In this document: in pieces, positions 1 through 4,783 of the stretch
How positions within the stretch are numbered: position 1 is the first letter of the stretch
How the letters are laid out: every line of letters begins with the position of its first letter
NCBI GenBank assembly: GCA_041690675.1
Contig: JAWLGU010000130.1
Location: 1-7,675 of the forward strand
Origin: UBA7803 sp041690675
Lineage (GTDB): Bacteria; Pseudomonadota; Gammaproteobacteria; Pseudomonadales; Azotimanducaceae
DNA length: 7,675 bases
Direction of reading: 5' to 3'
Program-made: the position numbers and the translations under genes
The notes under the pieces: generated by a model
What the model was told of the DNA's origin: nothing
Databases searched by the model: none
What the model saw: the letters and a program-made list of their open reading frames with translations, nothing else

Positions 1-20
1 CAGCGGACAGCGGACAGCGG
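1..20. repeat. Short 7-bp tandem repeat at the window edge
   Basis: The unit CAGCGGA occurs twice in full and then as six of its seven bases, ending directly before the stop codon of the PLP-enzyme gene. It lies just downstream of that gene (read there as CCGCTGT units). The array starts at the first base of the window, so its real copy number is unknown. It has no obvious hairpin or T-tract, so it is not a convincing terminator. Confidence 0.6.
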
Positions 21-21
21 C

Positions 22-1290
22 TCATCCAAACACTTCCCACCGCTCGACGATCTCCCCCTGCCGCACCGCCAGCAGGTCGCCGAACTGCAGCATCACGTGC
101 TCGCTCTGGGTGGGGCGCAGGAACATGTAGTCGTCCACCGAGAGATCCACGGCGGCGGAGGTGGTCACCGGCTCCTGGTTGGTGCTGTGGTAGAGGGCGT
201 CCGGCACCCCCGCCGGAGAAACGAAGCGGGCTTTCCAGTAACCGCCGTAGATGAAGTAGAGGCGCCGGCGGTTGGGATTCCACCACGACAGCGCGCGCGC
301 CAGCCAGGGATCCCCCGGCACGCGCAGCTCGTCGTAGCGTTTGAGAATGGGCGTGGCGATGAACACCGCGGGCACGTGGGCCGCCAGATGATGGGTGTCG
401 AAATCGCTGGGCTTCACCACGCCGGATCCGGCGGAGAGATCGTTCATCAACCTGTCGCGGCGATAGATGTTGAGCGTATGGCTGCCGGCACCGTTCCGCG
501 TCAGGGGCGCGGGATCCACACCGGAGCCGCGGGCCCGCTCGACGAAGCCGCGGTATCGGCCCAGGACCTGCTGGACCGCCGGGTGCTCCAGCTCGGCCTG
601 AAGCCCGCTCAGATGCGGCTCGTATCCCATGAAGCCGGCCAGAGAGAGATGCTGCGGATCCTCGCCGATGACCGTGAGCAGGCCGTCCAGGGCCTGGGGC
701 TCCGGGAGCCCGCCCCGGTGCAGGCCCACGTCGATCTCCACATTGACCCGCATGTGAACGCCGAGCCGCCGGGCCAGCGACTGGTATTGCAGCAGCCGCG
801 CCTGGCTGTCCACCAGCCACTGCACCTGCCGGGCGGGCTGAAACGCCAGGGGGCCGGGCTCCGACGCCAGCTCCCGATAGAACGTCTCCACCGCATTCAC
901 CGGCATGGGCTTGCCGAGCAGAACGTCGGCGCCAGGAAACGAACGGGCCACCTCGTTCAGAAACGGCTGATGGAACACCATCAGCGCGTCGGTGCGCGCC
1001 CGGGCCATCACCCGCCGGAGCAGCGGTACCGACGGCAGGGACTTCACCACCACACGGTAGGTCTTGTCCGGACCCACCGACGCCGCCAGCGCATCCACGT
1101 TGGCATCCATCCGCTCCAGGTCCACGAGCATGACCGGACGGCCCGGGCCGTGAGCCTTCAGCATGTCGTTCAGCACCGAGAAATACGGGTCGTGCGGCCG
1201 CGTGCGGTCCTCCGGCCGCCACAGCCATGCGCCCGCACCGAGCGCCGCCAGTCCGACACCGGCCCCTTTGAGCAGACTACGCCGCTTCAT
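22..1290 (-). CDS. Tat-exported fold-type III PLP enzyme, D-threonine aldolase / D-serine dehydratase (DSD1) group
   Basis: This 422-residue protein begins with a twin-arginine signal (KRRSLLK at residues 2-8, then an Ala/Gly/Leu-rich stretch to about 23), so it is probably folded with its cofactor and then exported. The rest resembles the alanine-racemase-like barrel of D-threonine aldolases and D-serine dehydratases. Visible landmarks are the probable PLP lysine K83 (VVVK), EIDVGLHRGG at 185-194, the probable phosphate-binding NGAGS at 266-270 and LSAGSG at 285-290. In those families two C-terminal residues, His-x-Cys or His-x-Asp, bind Zn or Mn; here the matching motif reads H398-V-M400, so the second ligand is missing. 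It is the last gene of the operon. Its ATG lies inside the upstream oxidoreductase gene (14-nt overlap), with a GAGGG about 9 nt upstream. The family is well supported; the reaction and substrate are unknown. Confidence 0.85.
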   Translation of the reverse strand: MKRRSLLKGAGVGLAALGAGAWLWRPEDRTRPHDPYFSVLNDMLKAHGPGRPVMLVDLERMDANVDALAASVGPDKTYRVVVKSLPSVPLLRRVMARARTDALMVFHQPFLNEVARSFPGADVLLGKPMPVNAVETFYRELASEPGPLAFQPARQVQWLVDSQARLLQYQSLARRLGVHMRVNVEIDVGLHRGGLPEPQALDGLLTVIGEDPQHLSLAGFMGYEPHLSGLQAELEHPAVQQVLGRYRGFVERARGSGVDPAPLTRNGAGSHTLNIYRRDRLMNDLSAGSGVVKPSDFDTHHLAAHVPAVFIATPILKRYDELRVPGDPWLARALSWWNPNRRRLYFIYGGYWKARFVSPAGVPDALYHSTNQEPVTTSAAVDLSVDDYMFLRPTQSEHVMLQFGDLLAVRQGEIVERWEVFG

Positions 1291-2647
1291 GGCCGAAGAC
1301 CCTCGCGAGGTGAGGATTCAGGAGCTTGCCCCGGGGGTCCAGCTCCGCCCGCAACGCCGCGAAGTCGGCGAACCGGGGGTAAAGGCGCTCTAGCTGCGCT
1401 CGCCCCAGGCTGTGCACCTTGCCCCAGTGGGGGCGCCCCCCGTACTTCCAGAAAATGGGCTCCACGGCGTCGAACAGCGGCCGATGATCGGCGAAGGCGG
1501 TGCGATGGACGGAGATGGCGGCGCGATCGCCCCCATGGAACATGCTGAGCCAAAGATCGTCGCCCTTGACGAGCCGGTACTCGAGGGGAAACACCACATC
1601 CAGCTCACGCTCGGCGATGGCGGCCAGCACCTCCCGCAGGCAGGCCGGCCCCGCCTCCGCCGGAACCGAGTATTCCATCTCGTTGAATCGATTGTTGCGA
1701 ACGTTGGCGAGGATCCGATACGAAACGTCCACCGCCTGGGAGGGTTGGATCTGCCGCGCCATGCCGTTGACGAGCGGCCGCCGCTCCGCCGGCGGCACCG
1801 CGAGCCACGCGCGCATGGCTTCGTCGAAGGCGGCTTCTTCCTCCGGGCTCGGAGGCGGGTTGTGAATGGGTTCGTCGGTCTCGTCGATGGCGAGCACCAG
1901 CGCGTAGTCCGAGTGGCTGAGCGGAAACATCTCGAAATGACGGTGGCGGGCCACCCGGGCATCGAACTCCGCCAGCACGTCCTCGATGGGCTGCACCCAG
2001 TTCATTTCCTTGAGCCGGTAGGCCGGGCGGTTCTGCAGGGTGATGCGGCTGATGACCCCGAGCGATCCCAACGACACCCGGGCGGCGTCGAACAGATTCG
2101 GATCGCTCTCGGCGCTCACGTCCAGCACCTGGCCTGCGGGCGTCACCAGGCGCAGACCGGTGATGTACCCCGACAGGGCGGTGAAGCGGGCGCCGGTGCC
2201 GTGGGTGGCGGTGGCGGTGGCGCCAGCCAGGGTCTGACGATCGATGTCCGGGAGGTTGATCATGCCCTGGCCCACGTCCAGCAGCGGCTTGCCCATGTCG
2301 CCGAGACGAGTGCCGGCACCGAAGGTGGCGGTATGCGTCCCCGGGTCGTGATCGATGAGCCCGGCCAGGCGGTCGAGCACCACCAGCTGGCCGTCCGTGG
2401 GCACCAGAGGCGAGAACGAATGCCCTGCGCCCACCGGCCGCACCCGATTCGCCCGGGACAGGAAGTCGGCCAGCTCGTCTTCGCTGGCCGGGGCGAAGCG
2501 CCCCGCGGGATGAGCCACCAGGCCGCCGGACCAGTTGCGCCACGGCACCGGCGAAGCAGCGGCGGCCCGTGGTCCCGGCCCCAGGGCGGCCGCCAGGCCG
2601 CCGAGCAGGCTACCGGCCACGAACCGGCGTCGCGACAAACGGCTCAT
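1277..2647 (-). CDS. Tat-exported FAD-binding aldonolactone/alditol oxidoreductase (D-arabinono-1,4-lactone oxidase family)
   Basis: This is a 456-residue VAO/PCMH-fold flavoprotein. Residues 1-31 form a Tat signal (SRRRFVAG at 5-12, hydrophobic region, Ala-rich end). The FAD domain follows with PVGAGHS at 71-77; His76 matches the histidine that binds FAD covalently in gulonolactone, arabinonolactone and alditol oxidases. ATHGTG at 147-152 and GSLGVIS at 194-200 also fit. The C-terminal half has MEYSVP (324-329), EYR (356-358), GDDLWLS (362-368) and the family signature HWGK (407-410). By analogy with alditol oxidase, Glu356, Arg358 and Lys410 are likely active-site residues. The frame stays open to 3244, but the ATG at 2647 is the start: the Tat signal begins there, AGGGGG lies 7 nt upstream, and it overlaps the cytochrome stop as ATGA. 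Relatives oxidise sugar lactones or polyols. The cytochrome neighbour suggests a dehydrogenase rather than an O2-using oxidase (inference). Confidence 0.9.
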   Translation of the reverse strand: MSRLSRRRFVAGSLLGGLAAALGPGPRAAAASPVPWRNWSGGLVAHPAGRFAPASEDELADFLSRANRVRPVGAGHSFSPLVPTDGQLVVLDRLAGLIDHDPGTHTATFGAGTRLGDMGKPLLDVGQGMINLPDIDRQTLAGATATATHGTGARFTALSGYITGLRLVTPAGQVLDVSAESDPNLFDAARVSLGSLGVISRITLQNRPAYRLKEMNWVQPIEDVLAEFDARVARHRHFEMFPLSHSDYALVLAIDETDEPIHNPPPSPEEEAAFDEAMRAWLAVPPAERRPLVNGMARQIQPSQAVDVSYRILANVRNNRFNEMEYSVPAEAGPACLREVLAAIAERELDVVFPLEYRLVKGDDLWLSMFHGGDRAAISVHRTAFADHRPLFDAVEPIFWKYGGRPHWGKVHSLGRAQLERLYPRFADFAALRAELDPRGKLLNPHLARVFGHEAA

Positions 2648-3051
2648 GACCTGCCCCCTGCCGGAGCACCGGGCTCCAGTGCCATGAAGCGAATCAGCGC
2701 CCGGAAGTCCTCCCAGCCGCAGTCCATGCAATAGCCCAGCGGCGGCATGGCATTGAAGCCTTCCACGGTGTGGGCGAGCAGCACCGCCTCCCCCTGGGCC
2801 AGTCGCCGCGCCCAGCCCTCCGCATTGCCAGCCACGGGGGCGCCGCCGGTACCGTCGGCGTGGCACAGGGCGCAGCTTCGCGACCACTTCGCCACCACCT
2901 CGGGAGTAACCCGGGCATCGGCAAACGGCGCGGCACTGGCCGGGGCAGGTGCCGCGGCGGCGGTCGAGCCGGCGGCGGCCGGCCGCGGCGCCTCCGGACC
3001 GCAACCGGCGAGCAAGGCCGAAAGGGTCGCCAAGAGCATGAACCAACGCAT
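2644..3051 (-). CDS. Lipoprotein cytochrome c5-type monohaem electron carrier
   Basis: This 135-residue protein has a lipoprotein signal peptide ending in LLAGC, with the lipid-modified cysteine predicted at 17. An Ala/Pro-rich flexible tether (about 20-42) follows, then a small class I cytochrome domain. The haem site is CALCH (60-64), and the likely axial methionine is M102 in AMPP. The spacing GTGGAP, a Trp/Arg-rich middle, MPPLGYCMDC and the closing FRALIRFM helix match the cytochrome c5 subfamily; C108 and C111 correspond to its extra cysteine pair. It should sit on the periplasmic face of a membrane and carry single electrons. It is the first operon gene, and its stop overlaps the flavoenzyme start as ATGA, which suggests coupled translation. 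A GGAGG lies 14 nt before the ATG, rather far; a second ATG at codon 5 would be farther still. It is the likely acceptor for the downstream flavoenzyme (inference). Confidence 0.9.
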   Translation of the reverse strand: MRWFMLLATLSALLAGCGPEAPRPAAAGSTAAAAPAPASAAPFADARVTPEVVAKWSRSCALCHADGTGGAPVAGNAEGWARRLAQGEAVLLAHTVEGFNAMPPLGYCMDCGWEDFRALIRFMALEPGAPAGGRS

Positions 3052-3084
3052 GACGGTGCGAGCTGCCTCCCCCGAAAAGCCCCG

Positions 3085-3114
3085 ATTCTACCCCGTGAAG
3101 TCGCGGCGTGGGAC
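3085..3114 (-). promoter_or_regulatory. Candidate sigma-70-type promoter for the cytochrome/oxidoreductase/PLP operon
   Basis: On the minus strand the gap contains TAGAAT (5 of 6 to the -10 consensus) at 3090-3085. A poor -35 match, GTCCCA (3 of 6), lies 18 bp upstream. Transcription would begin near 3078, giving a leader of about 27 nt that contains the GGGGGAGG ribosome-binding region of the cytochrome gene. The position is sensible, but the weak -35 leaves it unproven; an activator could compensate. Confidence 0.35.
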
Positions 3115-3118
3115 GCAG

Positions 3119-3148
3119 GTGAAACCACGCCGTCATGGCCGGTACACT
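3119..3148 (+). promoter_or_regulatory. Candidate promoter for the VOC/crotonase unit
   Basis: GTGAAA (4 of 6) and TACACT (4 of 6) are separated by 18 bp. Transcription would start near 3155, shortly before the chosen ATG at 3177. This would rule out the upstream in-frame ATG at 3135 as the start. Both boxes are weak, so this is only a candidate. Confidence 0.3.
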
Positions 3149-3176
3149 GAAGATCCAACGGCCGATGGGGTTCGTC

Positions 3177-3944
3177 ATGTGGCTCAGACTGCGGCAGATC
3201 GCCCTGGTGGCTGAAGCGCTCGCCCCGGTGGAACGGGATCTCATGGAGGTGCTCGGCCTCGACGTCTGCTATCGGGACCCGGGCGTGGCCCGCTTCGGCC
3301 TGGAAAACGTGCTCATGCCGGTGGGAAATCAGTTCCTGGAGGTGGTGGCGCCCACCCGGCCCGATACCGCAGCGGGGCGTTACCTGACGCGGCGCGGCGG
3401 AGACGGCGGCTACATGGTCATCACCCAGTGCGACGAGCACCGGCCGCGCCGAAAACGGGTACAGGACCTGCGCATCCGCATCGTCAATCAGTTCGAGACC
3501 CGGGACTTCCGCAACATGCAGCTCCACCCGAAGGATACGGGCGGCTCGTTCTTCGAGATCGACGAGCAGCTCGGCCCCGACGCGCACGCGCCGGACGGCC
3601 CGTGGGAGCCGGCGGGACACGACTGGCAACGGGCACGGCGGCTGGATCGAGTCACCGGCATCACCGCGGCGGAGATTCAGTGCGACGATCCGTCCGCGGT
3701 AGCCGAACGCTGGTCGCAGATCGCCCAGCTCGAGGCGGTGAAGGAACGCGATCACTGGCGAATCGACCTGGACAACGCCAGCCTGCGTTTCGTGCCCTGC
3801 GTGGACGGGCGCCCCGAGGGCCTGGGCGGCATCGACGTCGCCGCCGCCGACCGCAATGCCGTGCTGGAAGCGGCCCGGGAGCGCAACGCGGTATCGGGGC
3901 CCGATCAGGTGTACCTGTGCGGGCTGCGCATCAACCTGGTTTGA
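3177..3944 (+). CDS. VOC-family (glyoxalase-like) protein
   Basis: With the start at 3177 the product has 255 residues and no signal peptide, so it is probably cytoplasmic. It shows vicinal-oxygen-chelate modules: LRLRQIALVA (3-12), an LGLDVCYRDPG stretch (26-36), FGLENVLMPVG (40-50) and FLEVVAPTRPDTAAGRYL (53-70), then a second half with HPKDTGGSFFEID (117-129). VOC enzymes usually bind a metal through His/Glu/Gln residues. Here E56, H117 and E127 are plausible ligands, but the usual first-strand histidine is replaced by Q6. In-frame ATGs at 3135 and 3165 would add 14 or 4 residues. I prefer 3177 because the conserved fold begins there and a GGGG-rich stretch lies about 5 nt upstream. The crotonase follows after 14 nt, so the two are probably cotranscribed. 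The family is clear; the substrate is not. Confidence 0.8.
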   Translation: MWLRLRQIALVAEALAPVERDLMEVLGLDVCYRDPGVARFGLENVLMPVGNQFLEVVAPTRPDTAAGRYLTRRGGDGGYMVITQCDEHRPRRKRVQDLRIRIVNQFETRDFRNMQLHPKDTGGSFFEIDEQLGPDAHAPDGPWEPAGHDWQRARRLDRVTGITAAEIQCDDPSAVAERWSQIAQLEAVKERDHWRIDLDNASLRFVPCVDGRPEGLGGIDVAAADRNAVLEAARERNAVSGPDQVYLCGLRINLV

Positions 3945-3958
3945 CAACGGAGACCCTG

Positions 3959-4783
3959 ATGCCCACCGACTATGCCGAGATCGCGCTCGAGATCGACGAC
4001 CCCGTGGCGCTCATTCGCCTCGATCGCCCCGATAAGCTCAACGCCTTCACCCACCGGATGCTGCGGGAGATCCACGATGCGGTTCGTCGCGCGGCAGACG
4101 ACGACCGGGTCGTGGGCATCGTCGTCACCGGCAACGGCCGGGGATTCAGCGCGGGCCTGGATCTCGAAGTGCTGGCGGAAACGACGCGCAGCGGCGTCGG
4201 CGGCGACGCGCAGGGCCGTGACCCCAATGCCCTACCCGGCCTGTTCAGCTACCTCCTGGAGATCCCCAAGCCCGTAATCGCCGCCGTGAACGGAGTCGCC
4301 GCCGGGGGCGGGATGATCCTCGCGCTCATGTGCGACCTGCGCTTCGCGTCCACGGCGGCGAGCTTCACCACCGTCTTCCTGAAACGGGGCCTCATCGCCG
4401 AGCACGGCTCGAGCTGGCTGCTGCCCCGGCTGACCGGCGTGAGCGCGACCCTGGATCTGCTGTGGGCGAGCGAGCGAATCAGTGCCGAGCAAGCCCGCAG
4501 CCTAGGACTCGTCGACCGGCTCACGGAACCGGACGCCCTGGTGGCCACCGCCCGCGAATACGTGAGCCAGCTGGCGGAGACGGCCTCACCCGCAGCCATC
4601 GCCGAGACCAAGCGGCTGGTTTACCGGCACCTGGGTCTCGGCTACCGGGAGGCGCTCGAGGAAGCGGAGGAGAGCCAGAACCGGTTCGTGGTGGCCCCGG
4701 ACGCTGTGGAAGGCGCCCGGGCGTTCATGGAGAAGCGCCCGCCCCGTTTCGCCCGCCTGGGCCGGGATGAGCCCGGCCCCTAG
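3959..4783 (+). CDS. Enoyl-CoA hydratase/isomerase (crotonase) superfamily protein
   Basis: This 274-residue protein has the usual length of a monofunctional crotonase. Landmarks are LDRPDKLNAF (21-30), the first oxyanion-hole segment RGFSAGLDL (61-69), the second one NGVAAGGGMILALMCDLRFAS (starting at 111, with G117 as the likely backbone NH donor) and GLIAEHGSSWLLPRL (144-158). Aligned by eye to rat enoyl-CoA hydratase, the two catalytic glutamates (E144 and E164 there) are I120 and F140 here, so ordinary hydratase chemistry is doubtful. E148 lies where PaaG-like isomerases carry an acidic residue and could be the catalytic base (inference). The frame is open far upstream, but the ATG at 3959 begins the conserved domain and has GGAGA 5 nt before it. 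The gene follows the VOC gene by 14 nt. Its stop codon touches that of the opposing receptor gene. It should act on an acyl-CoA in the cytoplasm. Confidence 0.88.
   Translation: MPTDYAEIALEIDDPVALIRLDRPDKLNAFTHRMLREIHDAVRRAADDDRVVGIVVTGNGRGFSAGLDLEVLAETTRSGVGGDAQGRDPNALPGLFSYLLEIPKPVIAAVNGVAAGGGMILALMCDLRFASTAASFTTVFLKRGLIAEHGSSWLLPRLTGVSATLDLLWASERISAEQARSLGLVDRLTEPDALVATAREYVSQLAETASPAAIAETKRLVYRHLGLGYREALEEAEESQNRFVVAPDAVEGARAFMEKRPPRFARLGRDEPGP

Noticed and set aside
97..1548. A 483-codon open frame on the plus strand opposite the PLP enzyme and the end of the flavoenzyme gene.
   Set aside because: It is antisense to well-supported genes, its translation is rich in His, Arg, Gly and Pro without recognisable domains, and long antisense frames are common in GC-rich DNA.
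1412..2734. A 440-codon open frame on the plus strand opposite the FAD oxidoreductase.
   Set aside because: It has low-complexity composition and no recognisable motif, whereas the minus-strand frame has the covalent-FAD and HWGK motifs.
2648..3244. Extension of the FAD oxidoreductase frame upstream by 199 codons.
   Set aside because: The extension runs out of frame through the cytochrome gene and past its start, and the Tat signal and ribosome-binding site mark the start at 2647.
2694..3947. A 417-codon open frame on the minus strand covering the VOC gene and part of the cytochrome gene.
   Set aside because: It is antisense to the VOC gene and out of frame with the cytochrome, whose lipobox and CALCH haem site show the true frame.
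3428..3958. Extension of the crotonase frame upstream by 177 codons.
   Set aside because: It overlaps the VOC gene in another frame, is Arg/Gly/Pro-rich, and the ATG at 3959 has a good ribosome-binding site and begins the conserved domain.
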